From Chloroflexota bacterium (GTDB lineage Bacteria; Chloroflexota; Anaerolineae; Anaerolineales; Anaerolineaceae), in NCBI GenBank assembly GCA_023434145.1, contig JAEYTI010000365.1, positions 1-64,000 on the forward strand: a stretch of DNA of 64,000 bases. The letters are read 5' to 3'. Within the stretch, counting starts at the first letter, position 1, and each line of letters begins with the position of its first letter. This document shows, piece by piece, positions 25,852 to 34,385 of the stretch. Both the position numbers and the translations under genes were made by a program. A model generated the notes under the pieces. It saw only the letters and a program-made list of their open reading frames with translations. It was not told where the DNA came from and did no database searches.

Positions 25852-27115
25852 CTGATGTTCGGACAAGAGTTCGGACAAAAAGGGGGGAAGACAAGAACCT
25901 CCTAACTCGATAAACTCAAGTCACCACAACCGAGATCGAGGAAGGAGGCTCTCATGCATAATTGTATCCAACTTTCAGACATGTTAGCGTATGTATTGGA
26001 TCGGGACGACTGGATTGCCAAAGCCGAGCGGATCGTGCGTGGGCTGTTGGAAGCGCGCAGTGCGCGGCTGTCAGCGATTGCGGAGAAGATGGCAGGACTG
26101 CCGGAGACGAATTACAAAATGCTGCAACGCTTTTTGGGGAAGGTGGATCTAAAAGCGAGCTTGGGACGCTTGTTTCAAGCAGATGCCGAGTTTGTGATTG
26201 GAGATCCGACTGAAATGCCGCGACCTCAGGCGAAAAAGACTGCCTACGTGGGGCACCTGTCGGATGGGGAGACACTCGGCTACTGGCTCTTGGTGCTGGC
26301 AACGCCGTTTCGAGGCCGTGCGATCCCTTTTCACTTCATCAGTTATTCGTCCAAAACCATCGCCGATCAAGCCACCTCCCGCAACCAGGAACATATGCGG
26401 GCCTTTGCTGGCATCAAAGCCTGGTTGGGCGAACGACCGTTAGTGTTGGATCGGGAGTTTAGCTACCTGGAACTGCTGCATGCCTTGGTGGCCGAACAGG
26501 TGCACTTCGTTATTCGCCTGAAAGTCGGTCTTCCCCAAGTGACCCTGACGGACGAAAACGGCCAGCCGATTAAACTGACCATCCAACCTGGGCAGAAGGT
26601 GATCGTTCGGCAGGTGCGCTATAAAGGCGTCGTACCCGTCCAGCTGATTGGCTTCTGGCGCGTCGGCTTGTCCGCCCCCATGTGGATTATGACCGACCTG
26701 GAACCCGAGCGCGGCCTTTCCATTTATCTCAAACGCATGAAAATCGAGCAGTCTTTCCGCGACTGCAAGGACTTGCTGGGGTTGGATCGCAGCATGAACA
26801 AACAACAGGCGCACATGGAGCAGATGGTCGCCCTGGTGCTGCTCGCTTATGTCCTGGCCCTCTTCTGGGGTGAAGCCTTGCGCGATATCACCTATGGGGA
26901 GGTTGCCCCGGAGGCGATTACACCCCAGTCCTTCTTTGCCTATCCCCGTTCGGTCCCTGACCGCTCCAAATGGAAACACTATTCGGGTTTGTTTGTCCTG
27001 CTCAAGCAGCGTTTGCGCATCCCCCTGGATCTACTCCAGCGCCTCCACCAACCCGTTGTCCAAGCCTTTGCCCTCCTCGTATATGGCAATGTCCGATCTT
27101 TTGTCTGAACACCAG
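25852..27115 (+). mobile_element. IS4-family insertion sequence, complete
   Basis: A 1264-bp element with 21-bp imperfect terminal inverted repeats (25852-25872, CTGATGTTCGGACAAG..., and 27095-27115; 17 of 21 positions match) and a perfect 8-bp target duplication GCAATTAA on both sides. It carries one intact transposase. The intact repeats and duplication show a recent insertion. Confidence 0.9.
25954..27108 (+). CDS. IS4-family transposase
   Basis: A 384-residue DDE transposase that fills the insertion sequence. The catalytic triad is visible: VIGDPTEM (first Asp, about residue 87), LVLDREFSY (second Asp, about 167) and the YLKRMKIEQSFRDCKDLLG block with the Glu (about 268), which is the Y-x2-R-x3-E-x6-K signature of IS4 enzymes with Lys in place of the usual Arg at one position. 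The reading frame is unbroken and ends inside the right terminal repeat. Its start is behind AGGAGGCTCTC. It acts only on its own element; its relevance here is the separation of the repair operon from the upstream control region. Confidence 0.93.
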   Translation: MHNCIQLSDMLAYVLDRDDWIAKAERIVRGLLEARSARLSAIAEKMAGLPETNYKMLQRFLGKVDLKASLGRLFQADAEFVIGDPTEMPRPQAKKTAYVGHLSDGETLGYWLLVLATPFRGRAIPFHFISYSSKTIADQATSRNQEHMRAFAGIKAWLGERPLVLDREFSYLELLHALVAEQVHFVIRLKVGLPQVTLTDENGQPIKLTIQPGQKVIVRQVRYKGVVPVQLIGFWRVGLSAPMWIMTDLEPERGLSIYLKRMKIEQSFRDCKDLLGLDRSMNKQQAHMEQMVALVLLAYVLALFWGEALRDITYGEVAPEAITPQSFFAYPRSVPDRSKWKHYSGLFVLLKQRLRIPLDLLQRLHQPVVQAFALLVYGNVRSFV

Positions 27116-27123
27116 GCAATTAA
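27116..27123. repeat. Target duplication, right copy
   Basis: GCAATTAA, identical to 25844-25851. Confidence 0.85.
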
Positions 27124-27663
27124 TAAATGATATAAATTTTTTGTGGGTTCGAAAATTTGCTGGCAATAAAGAACCTATAAAAGCGATTTAGTTCCTTTGA
27201 CCCCTTTAGAGCGCCTCTTCATGGATAATGTACTCCTTTTCGTCACTTTTACCTCCCGCTACATCAATTTCAGAAGTTGCGCATCCGTTTAAATTATTTG
27301 TTAATTACAAAGATTGATTAAAGTAATTGTAACCAAAGCCGAGGATAGAGATAATCGATACATATACCTCTCAAATACGATAATGAAATTAATCAATATC
27401 TATAAAGACACACTGAACCTATTAATTGGAAGGCCCTCCCCGGGCTACTTTTCTAGTACATATGGGGTTGCAAGGCTTGTTTTGTCCCATATTTATGGGC
27501 TTTCTCGTGCAATAATTACACGATTTTCATTATGTGCACGCATATCGCACGACAATTGCACGACGTAAATTGGGTGCGAGGCGGGTTTCCAGCGGCTGCA
27601 CTGCATCTGACGTAAGGGATCGGTCCTTAAAGCTGTAAGAATTTAAGTCTAGCATTTTTCATA
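27124..27663. other. AT-rich non-coding region
   Basis: 540 bases with no convincing gene. The upper strand has one 84-codon frame (27314-27568) without a proper ribosome site or recognisable product. Before the insertion sequence arrived this stretch was contiguous with 25700-25851 and thus probably held the promoter of the - strand repair operon. A cluster of CGTGCA-type half-sites lies at 27505-27565. Confidence 0.6.
27505..27565. repeat. Cluster of TCGTGCAAT / ATTGCACGA half-sites
   Basis: TCGTGCAAT (27505-27513) is an exact inverted copy of ATTGCACGA (27555-27563); between them are ATTACACGA (27515-27523), GTGCAC (27534-27539) and TCGCACGA (27545-27552). Five related half-sites in 60 bases look like an operator or an initiator-binding array. 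Confidence 0.5.
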
Positions 27664-28560
27664 TTACCAATCTTCCTCTACAGTCCAACTTTCCGCATTG
27701 CCTGATGTATTAGTCAAACGGCGAACGGTGCCATCAGTTGCGAGATGATAGATCTCACGCTTTCCGTCACGTGTTGAGGTAAAGAACAAATTGCCGTTTG
27801 GGCCAGCAGCTGGCCCCCAATTTTCGCCGTACTCAGGCTGCGTCAGACGATTTACCTCGCCTGATGAGAGATCCTTCATGTAAATCTGACGGGAACCATT
27901 ACGATCACAAGTCATATATAGAATACCAGTTGTGCTAAATACAGGCGACCAACAAGGCCCATTTTGAGGATCAGTCAACCGCTTGGTGATATTTTCACTG
28001 CGCGAGAGATAATAGATAGCGGGTTTACCATCGCGGCTTGAAGTGAAATATAAATCACCGTTCGGGCCAACCGCGGGATTCCAACTTTCTCCCTTCATCG
28101 AGTCTGTGATTTGTTTCACCTCACCAGTTTTAGTATCCTGGAAATAGATGCTGCGTACCCCTTTTCGATCACAGGTAAAGAAAAGGAAACCATCAGGACT
28201 CATTACCGGGTCCCAACACCTCCCCTGATCAACTTGTGTAAGAAGAGACAAACTTCCATCAGAAAAGTCTTTGTAATATACCTCCCATTTACCATCTCGA
28301 TTGCAGGAAAGGAAAATCGTTATACTGGTAGTGGAACGGGGAGCAATACATTCACCACGCATGGGGTCGGTCAAGAGAGAAACGCTTCCAGTATCGAGTT
28401 TCTGCATATATACCTGACGGTTGCCGTCACGATTCGAGTTAATCAAGAAGAAGTTGATTGAAGGCTGTTGTGTGCTTATCCCGATATCAAGTGTGCTAGA
28501 GATATCGGGCTGTGTAGATGTTCTTTGCGAACTGATCCACAGGAAGATTGCCACTACCAC
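27664..28560 (-). CDS. Membrane-anchored PD40/TolB-like beta-propeller
   Basis: About 298 residues from a GTG. The hydrophobic anchor (VVVAIFLWIS) continues upstream in frame (WGFFCTF), so translation more likely begins 20-25 codons earlier at a non-standard codon (ATT or CTG), coupled to the stop of the preceding gene. The rest is six repeats of the type N/C-DRDGxxxIYxxxxxTGxxxxLT, the PD40 blades of TolB-like six-bladed propellers, which act as protein-binding surfaces outside the membrane. It is the last gene of a kinase-phosphatase operon and could be its sensor. Confidence 0.75.
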   Translation of the reverse strand: MVVAIFLWISSQRTSTQPDISSTLDIGISTQQPSINFFLINSNRDGNRQVYMQKLDTGSVSLLTDPMRGECIAPRSTTSITIFLSCNRDGKWEVYYKDFSDGSLSLLTQVDQGRCWDPVMSPDGFLFFTCDRKGVRSIYFQDTKTGEVKQITDSMKGESWNPAVGPNGDLYFTSSRDGKPAIYYLSRSENITKRLTDPQNGPCWSPVFSTTGILYMTCDRNGSRQIYMKDLSSGEVNRLTQPEYGENWGPAAGPNGNLFFTSTRDGKREIYHLATDGTVRRLTNTSGNAESWTVEEDW

Positions 28561-28625
28561 AAAAGTGCAAAAGAACCCCCATTGGTAAGCCGAGTTCGAG
28601 AACAGCAGTCGCTCAATGCCTGACT

Positions 28626-29645
28626 CTATGGGGGCGCTGATCCTTTTTTTTTACCATTGATATACCAACGTTCTAGAGGAACGCCGGTAATCACCCCAAT
28701 AATAAATCCAGAGGTTAGTGCTCTTTCGATGGGATCATAAATTGAAAATAGGGAAAGTATCATGGCCGAGAAGAAGTGCGCCATAATACTGATCAGAGCC
28801 CATTTCCAATATGGCTGAGGACTAGTCCATCTGAGCACTAGAGCTTGGGCACAACCGATCAAGCTCCCTACACATAACGCCCACACGATGGAATCTGCGG
28901 AGAGAAGAACAGCTAAAAGGGTGCCCATTGCCCAAGCTAATACAGTGGCGGCAATCCACCAGCCGGAACGGTAAATCTTGTTTTTGAGAAGGACCCATTG
29001 CCCAATCCCTATAATTAGGCTATTTATGAAAATCATAAGTTCCAGCGATAATGAATTGATATTCATTAGGATGCTAGTACTGATTATGCTGGAAACTGCA
29101 GTAACAATTATCCAAAGCGCCCAAAAACCAGAAGTCTTGGGTTGTAGTCTATATGTTCCACCAACTGTTTCACCTCCGGCATTACTGTTGACTTGAATCC
29201 AGTTGGTAAAGGTATAGGGTTGATCGTCCGCTGGCTCGGGGGCCTTCTCTGTCAGCCGTACTTCAACATCAATCGACTCATTTTCCTTCAAGGCAAACCC
29301 GGTTGGCCCTGAGAAGGCAAGATAGGCTGGGGCCGATGTCTTTACTTCGCCGCGCAACACACCTGTTCCCACATTGGTAATCCTGATCACGGATGGCGAC
29401 CAGTCTCTGAACCGCTCTAATGTGCGGAACACCAAGTGATTTGTCGAAACCTTTAGAACAGGATGCTCTCTGGATGCAGAGCAGACTTCGCAAACAGAAA
29501 CATAATCATAATTTCGAGTACCGCAGTCTCTACATTCCCACATTGATCCAGCCCTCTTAACGGGCATTACTCTGCTTGTGCTACAAACTTCACAAACTGA
29601 AATATGATCTTGATTTCTTGTACCGCAGTCTTTACATTCCCACAC
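28626..29645 (-). CDS. RanBP2-type zinc finger, Ig-like and multi-span membrane protein
   Basis: A 339-residue protein with a GTG start behind GAGGTGAATC. Two nearly identical four-cysteine fingers stand at the N-terminus (WECKDCGTRN...CEVCSTSR and WECRDCGTRN...CEVCSASR, residues ~2-60), of the RanBP2/zinc-ribbon kind. Residues ~70-170 are an Ig-like beta domain (TLERFRDWSPSVIRITNVG). The last ~150 residues hold about five or six membrane helices. The fingers would face the cytoplasm. It stands 21 bases behind the kinase gene and before the propeller gene, so it is probably a membrane platform or substrate of the kinase. Confidence 0.7.
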   Translation of the reverse strand: MWECKDCGTRNQDHISVCEVCSTSRVMPVKRAGSMWECRDCGTRNYDYVSVCEVCSASREHPVLKVSTNHLVFRTLERFRDWSPSVIRITNVGTGVLRGEVKTSAPAYLAFSGPTGFALKENESIDVEVRLTEKAPEPADDQPYTFTNWIQVNSNAGGETVGGTYRLQPKTSGFWALWIIVTAVSSIISTSILMNINSLSLELMIFINSLIIGIGQWVLLKNKIYRSGWWIAATVLAWAMGTLLAVLLSADSIVWALCVGSLIGCAQALVLRWTSPQPYWKWALISIMAHFFSAMILSLFSIYDPIERALTSGFIIGVITGVPLERWYINGKKKGSAPP

Positions 29646-29666
29646 GATTCACCTCAAATAGGCTGA

Positions 29667-30797
29667 TTAACTTTTGCGAAGGCTGGTCCCTTTCAAGCTG
29701 GTTGAAACTTCCAGGACATGGTCCTTTTCTTCAGCGTCTCCTCCACTGCTTGGGGGGGCAGTTTTCTTCATGGTTAGAGTACCCCTTAACGTACTCCCAG
29801 TTGTAGGTGGAGGAGGATCACGGGGTGGGGGACCACTGTGATCAGATAGTGGAGGTTCCAATGGGCCGGTCTCTAAATGGATTACTTCTTTGCGGTTCTT
29901 TAGACTATCGAAGATCTTCACGATGTCCGGCCGGTGTTTGGGCTGCTGGCGAAGCATGAGGTTTACTAAGTTTTGCAGCCAGCGAGGCAGCGAATCAGAT
30001 GTAATCCGCAGCGTTTCACCATTGAGCACTGCTATATATGGATTTATATATTCAGGGTTGAAAACCGGCATCTTCCCTGTCAGATACTGGCAGAAGATAA
30101 TCCCCAGCGCGAAGATATCAGATTTACAAGTTAGATCTTTGGGCTGGATCTCTTCATCCTCGTTGTAATACAGACCAAGTTCAGGAGAATAGTAGTTCAT
30201 GTCCCCCACCAGTTCATCTCGGTTGAGGGTTGGGCAGCCGGAAAAATAGCTGTCATCAAAGTCAATCAGAGCCGCGACATAAAATTTCGGTGTCTGTTTT
30301 ATGATGACGTTATCTGGTTTTAGGTCACCATGCACCAGGTTAACCTTGTGCAAGATCGAGAGGCTGTGAGTCAGTGTTGTTAGGAGCATGAGCCGCTGAT
30401 CAAATGGCAAGTTGCATATCTGTTCCAGGTTTTGAGCGGCCACATTTACGCGGTGGGCCACCTTATAATATTTTGTGCCTTCGCGAAAAAAGTCTGTGGC
30501 TACTATGAGGTTCCCACCACCAGAATAATCGATCAGCAAATTTTGCACTTGCTTATTCTGGTTTTCAAAAGATAAACAATCCCTATGATTTTTCTCCAGC
30601 TCTAAGGGAGGAATCGTAACCACTTTCCCTCCACAAGTAGATGAAGACTCCAGGTACACAGGCTTAAGGAATCGTTTAATAAAATATTCAGTGCCATTTT
30701 TCCGTGCGAAGGCCCACTCGCAGCGACCGCCGCCCTTATTGGAAAAATTAGTGGTTAGCTCGTATCCGTGAATGACGCTGCCTTTGGAATATCCCAT
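29667..30797 (-). CDS. Serine/threonine protein kinase-like
   Basis: A 376-residue protein. The kinase fold shows YFIKRFL (the Lys of subdomain II), VHGDLKPDN (about residues 153-161, catalytic loop), LIDFDDSYF (about 175-183, with DFD in place of the usual DFG), and DIFALGIIFCQYLTGKMP (subdomain IX). Residues ~315-376 are a Pro/Gly/Thr-rich tail. DFD variants are known in lipopolysaccharide-kinase-like and TerY-linked kinases and can be active. It is flanked by a PP2C phosphatase (2 bases away) and, further upstream, a vWA protein: the three make up the known TerY-P triad. Confidence 0.85.
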   Translation of the reverse strand: MGYSKGSVIHGYELTTNFSNKGGGRCEWAFARKNGTEYFIKRFLKPVYLESSSTCGGKVVTIPPLELEKNHRDCLSFENQNKQVQNLLIDYSGGGNLIVATDFFREGTKYYKVAHRVNVAAQNLEQICNLPFDQRLMLLTTLTHSLSILHKVNLVHGDLKPDNVIIKQTPKFYVAALIDFDDSYFSGCPTLNRDELVGDMNYYSPELGLYYNEDEEIQPKDLTCKSDIFALGIIFCQYLTGKMPVFNPEYINPYIAVLNGETLRITSDSLPRWLQNLVNLMLRQQPKHRPDIVKIFDSLKNRKEVIHLETGPLEPPLSDHSGPPPRDPPPPTTGSTLRGTLTMKKTAPPSSGGDAEEKDHVLEVSTSLKGTSLRKS

Positions 30798-30799
30798 AC

Positions 30800-32185
30800 T
30801 TATTGCCTTCTAAATGTTTTCTCACCCTTGGGCGCACATTTTTCATAGCTTCGTTTATATTCTGCCCATAGAGAAAGCTGTAAATTATGGCTTCTCCGTT
30901 CGGCTGCTTCTAATTCTGCCCGGCTGCGAGTAGCTTTTTCTCTAGCTTCATCCAGAGGGTTTATATACTGCCCCTCCATGGTTTCAAGTCGCTCCTGAAA
31001 AGCTTCGCGGAGGGCGGTGAATTGGGACCAGCCCAAGCCGATGAGCGCCATAGAAGCATCATCGCCCGTGATTTCGGAAATCTTTTGTGACAAGTTTTCC
31101 CGCCATTGACCTTCATCGCTAGCTTCCAACAGTGATTTGAGCACCAGATACTCAAAGTGCATTGGTGTGGGAACGTAATGGAAGCAACCATCTGTAGCAG
31201 TTATCAGTAACAAGGGACCCGCAGTGATTCGGCTGGAGCGGTTTAATGAAACTGGCTGGTCGGCATTAACACAGTTTGAAAGGGGAAAATCAGCCGTAAG
31301 GTTCGCAAATGCATCTACAGACTCCATCAAGTCATCATTGGAAAGCTGCTGGAGCCCTGCATCGGGCGTTAGCATATAACAGCGCGAGTCGCCGGCCCAG
31401 GTGGAAAGAACGTAATAGTAATCACCTGTAGCTGTAGCATTTTCTTGACTGTTGTAAATAATCGCTGCCAGGGTAGTTGGCAGCCGGCGCACAAGGCTGC
31501 TTTTTAACTGCGACTTGGGTGCCTGGTACCTATTAACTGTCGCTTGAATGCTGTTGGTCAAATCATCTTTAAGGCGGTCGACAAAGGAGATTGCCTCTTC
31601 TTGGGAAAAAGAATTGCGCGCCCAGAAATTTTTCACTACCTCGCAAGCAAGCCGGGAGCCCAAGTAGGCACCTGTTCTGGGTTGACCTTCGGTGTCTAAA
31701 TAGGTGGCAGCGCCAGACCCCCCCATTCCGTCAAACACAGCCAAAAGGCCCGCACCGCCCCGTACTTCCAAGATCGGGTAGGCGTCTTCTCCATGTCCGG
31801 TAGTTTTCTCCGACCAAACCGTTAGGTAAATCGGGACCCGCATGGCTGGTTGCCTGTGCGATGGTGATGGCGGAAGTTCTCCGGGCACAAACCAGTCTGT
31901 TGGATTTTCTACCCGAGCAAGAGGAGTTTGTTCAACCATTATCTGGGAAGCGGGAACCTCAATTCCCGCAGAGTGTGGAACGCTCTGCGGGATAGGCTGC
32001 GGAACACGTTCCAGGCGCCGCGCACTTTTTTTGCGGCTGGTTTCTCCCGGTTTTTGCACACTACAGTAACCCATGGGGCTTTTTTTTGCCGATGGTTCAA
32101 GGGGTGGAGGAGTATCTGGAAGATCCTCTTCTACATTCGAGGTCCGGTAAAACCAGAATTTTTTAAGCTTCTCCCAGATTTTCAT
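30800..32185 (-). CDS. PP2C-family protein phosphatase
   Basis: A 461-residue protein. Residues ~1-110 are a proline-rich, probably disordered region. The PP2C domain begins about residue 120: GHGEDAYPI (metal-binding Asp), LLAVFDGMGG (about 148-157, second metal site), LSTWAGDSRCYML and ADGCF-type TATDGCF, then GDDASMALIGL near the end of the fold. The C-terminal ~70 residues are a charged coiled coil (LDEAREKATRSRAELEAAERR). It would remove phosphate from targets of the adjacent kinase. Two bases separate it from the kinase gene. Confidence 0.88.
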   Translation of the reverse strand: MKIWEKLKKFWFYRTSNVEEDLPDTPPPLEPSAKKSPMGYCSVQKPGETSRKKSARRLERVPQPIPQSVPHSAGIEVPASQIMVEQTPLARVENPTDWFVPGELPPSPSHRQPAMRVPIYLTVWSEKTTGHGEDAYPILEVRGGAGLLAVFDGMGGSGAATYLDTEGQPRTGAYLGSRLACEVVKNFWARNSFSQEEAISFVDRLKDDLTNSIQATVNRYQAPKSQLKSSLVRRLPTTLAAIIYNSQENATATGDYYYVLSTWAGDSRCYMLTPDAGLQQLSNDDLMESVDAFANLTADFPLSNCVNADQPVSLNRSSRITAGPLLLITATDGCFHYVPTPMHFEYLVLKSLLEASDEGQWRENLSQKISEITGDDASMALIGLGWSQFTALREAFQERLETMEGQYINPLDEAREKATRSRAELEAAERRSHNLQLSLWAEYKRSYEKCAPKGEKTFRRQ

Positions 32186-32231
32186 GTGCGTTTCACCAGC
32201 TTTTGGACATCAATCATAGTCTTGCAGTGGT

Positions 32232-32915
32232 TTAGATTGAGTTTTGGATAACGTCAAGGATTACTTCATAATCCGTATCGGAAAGGCCCATTCCTGCCTG
32301 TGCCGGGTGGTGAATAGTGTTGTCCCAGTGAGCGCTGATCCATGTCCAGGGTTCACAGTCGGGCGCGAAAAGAATTAGCCGCTTATATGAAGAGTGTACC
32401 AATGGGCTCTGGCCCTGCCACTGGCTGAACAGCTCCCCTATTGAACTCGGGAGGCCTGAAGGATAATTTCCTTTCTTCCCCGTATATTCCAAGGGATGAG
32501 CGGAGGTATCTGTGAACATCACTACCACTTGCCGGCGTTTCGTACCCTCTTTTGCCCAATCGGACTGCAGTGCGTACGAAAGCGCTTCCAATGCACATTC
32601 CGGTTCGTCACCCCCTCCTTCAGCGGTTAATGGACTGACAAATACTTTTAGCTGTTCTTCTTCGCCAGGTAGATCAAAAAAAGGCGATATTTTCATCGGT
32701 TCAACATCTTCGGCGTGGTAATCCCGAAATGCAATTACCTTGACACGAAGATTGGAGATTTTCTTACCCTTCTCCGTGCAGGAACGGATCACATCATTAT
32801 GAAAATTGAGTGCGTTTTTCTTCACTCGATCTATATGTGCGCCCATGCTGCCGGTCACATCTATGCACATGACGATATCTACAGTGTATGTAATGCCCTG
32901 GAACTGTTGTGCCAT
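32232..32915 (-). CDS. TerY-like von Willebrand factor A protein
   Basis: A 227-residue protein starting at the ATG behind CAGGAGAAACGAAA. The vWA domain fills nearly all of it, with MIDAS motif CIDVTGSMG (Asp19, Thr21, Ser23), and VVVMFTDTSAHP carrying the later metal-binding Asp. TerY-like vWA proteins bind metal and act as scaffolds for the kinase and phosphatase in stress or defence signalling modules. It is the first gene of the - strand operon and faces the lipoprotein gene at 33366 across a 450-base AT-rich gap. Confidence 0.85.
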   Translation of the reverse strand: MAQQFQGITYTVDIVMCIDVTGSMGAHIDRVKKNALNFHNDVIRSCTEKGKKISNLRVKVIAFRDYHAEDVEPMKISPFFDLPGEEEQLKVFVSPLTAEGGGDEPECALEALSYALQSDWAKEGTKRRQVVVMFTDTSAHPLEYTGKKGNYPSGLPSSIGELFSQWQGQSPLVHSSYKRLILFAPDCEPWTWISAHWDNTIHHPAQAGMGLSDTDYEVILDVIQNSI

Positions 32916-33365
32916 TTTCGTTTCTCCTGAGATGGAATCCGAATAAGTTTCGACGGTCCTTTTTGGACAAGTGAGTGCTGAAGAGAAAACCATGACTGTT
33001 TGGAACGTTACTGGGGTAGGCTCAATAAAACTGTGTCTTTCCGACGGAGAAGACCCTTTTCCCCCTAAACTAATATGTAACAAATGAGATGAAATTCAAG
33101 AATAAGAATACAACTAAATACGATAAGTGACAAGTATTCTTTTGGTCATGTTTTTTGTTTGTAAGGTCTTTTACGAATTTTTAATGCAATAATATTATTC
33201 GTAACTTGTAAAACATCCTACGACTTGTTACAATCCACGTATTCCCATATAAAACTTTTTAACGGGTGAAATTCCAGGGGGGACACACCAGGCATCTATA
33301 TACGCTTACCACATCAAGAATTTTTGTTATGTGTATCTAGTCTTATTAAAAACCGCAGGAGGGAT
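32916..33365. other. Divergent promoter region
   Basis: 450 bases between two divergent operons. The stretch 33060-33330 is distinctly AT-rich (TTTTTAATGCAATAATATTA at about 33177-33196 and several TATAAA-like runs), suited to two promoters, but no single site can be fixed with confidence. No gene is seen. Confidence 0.5.
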
Positions 33366-34325
33366 ATGTATATTCGCAGGTTTTTTCTGTTAGCTGTTCT
33401 TGTTTTTTGCCTATCCATTACAGGATGCATTGCCGTTCAATCATTTGATACCGTCATTGAATTGAAACCGGGAGAAGATTGGACGGTGACAATGACGATT
33501 GCCTTTGATCAAACTAGTCTGCAAATGTACGGCGCTGATGTCACTCAGAGCATGAATGAAATGGTCAGCCAGATTGAGCAGGAGCAGGAAGGTGTAGAGG
33601 CATCGTGGGAGCAAGGCAAGATTACCGATGATGGAACGATCCCATATATTATCAGGATAGATGGGAGGGGTATTACCGACCTGGACAATCTTCTCTTCTC
33701 AGGAGAGGGCGGCATTATCCAGCATCAGGTAGATGGCAAGAACCGTATCGATATTTCGATCCCTGCTGGTGTATTTAATGTGGAAGCAAACCAGGTGACG
33801 GTAACACTGAAAGGTGGAAAGATCCTCTCCACTAATGGTGAAAAAGTCAATAACACCACAGTGAAATGGGTGAACCCCGGTGGAAGTCTCAACGTGACAA
33901 TGGAGGAACCCAAGTCCAGCTTACACTGGCTCGTATTTTTACTGATCGCGGCTGTGGTTGGAATAGGGCTCACGGTGGTGGCTGGAGGAGGCATGATGTT
34001 GTTCCTTCGCAGAGGAAAGGCAAAATCCTCTGCGTCGCCGTCTTATCCAGGATACGTACCGTACTCGGCGCCTGCTGGCTCGGCTCCTGAGGCTACTGCT
34101 GCAGCTGCTCCCATTTCTGCTGCCCCTGTGAAAAATCCCACCAGCAGCGGCTTGCGAACGACGATTCCTTCGGCTCATCGAACTGCCCCTTCTGGTACAC
34201 TCCGGTCCGCAGCCCCATTGGCGACGACAAGCGCCCCGGCGACGGAGCAAAAATACTGCCCAAGCTGCGGTACGGCATGGAAGCCTGGTGCGCGGTTCTG
34301 CACCAACTGCGGTTATAAAGGATAA
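33366..34325 (+). CDS. LppM-like lipoprotein with C-terminal zinc ribbon
   Basis: A 319-residue protein starting at the ATG behind GGAGGGAT. The signal peptide ends in a lipobox (SITGC, Cys21). The following beta-rich region (VIELKPGEDWTVTMTIAF, then LDNLLFSGEGG) resembles LppM/DUF3153 lipoproteins. A membrane helix follows at ~195-220 (LIAAVVGIGLTVVAGG), then an Ala/Ser/Pro linker and a final zinc ribbon CPSCG...CTNCG. Taken literally this puts the ribbon in the cytoplasm and the folded part outside, anchored twice. The next gene begins with the same kind of ribbon. Confidence 0.75.
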   Translation: MYIRRFFLLAVLVFCLSITGCIAVQSFDTVIELKPGEDWTVTMTIAFDQTSLQMYGADVTQSMNEMVSQIEQEQEGVEASWEQGKITDDGTIPYIIRIDGRGITDLDNLLFSGEGGIIQHQVDGKNRIDISIPAGVFNVEANQVTVTLKGGKILSTNGEKVNNTTVKWVNPGGSLNVTMEEPKSSLHWLVFLLIAAVVGIGLTVVAGGGMMLFLRRGKAKSSASPSYPGYVPYSAPAGSAPEATAAAAPISAAPVKNPTSSGLRTTIPSAHRTAPSGTLRSAAPLATTSAPATEQKYCPSCGTAWKPGARFCTNCGYKG

Positions 34326-34385
34326 AAAATCCCATAATGAGGCACATTTAATCAGGATCGAACCCCAACATTCAGGAGAAGCATT

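Noticed and set aside
27314..27568. 84-codon frame on the + strand
   Set aside because: No ribosome site, no recognisable protein, AT-rich DNA with operator-like half-sites.
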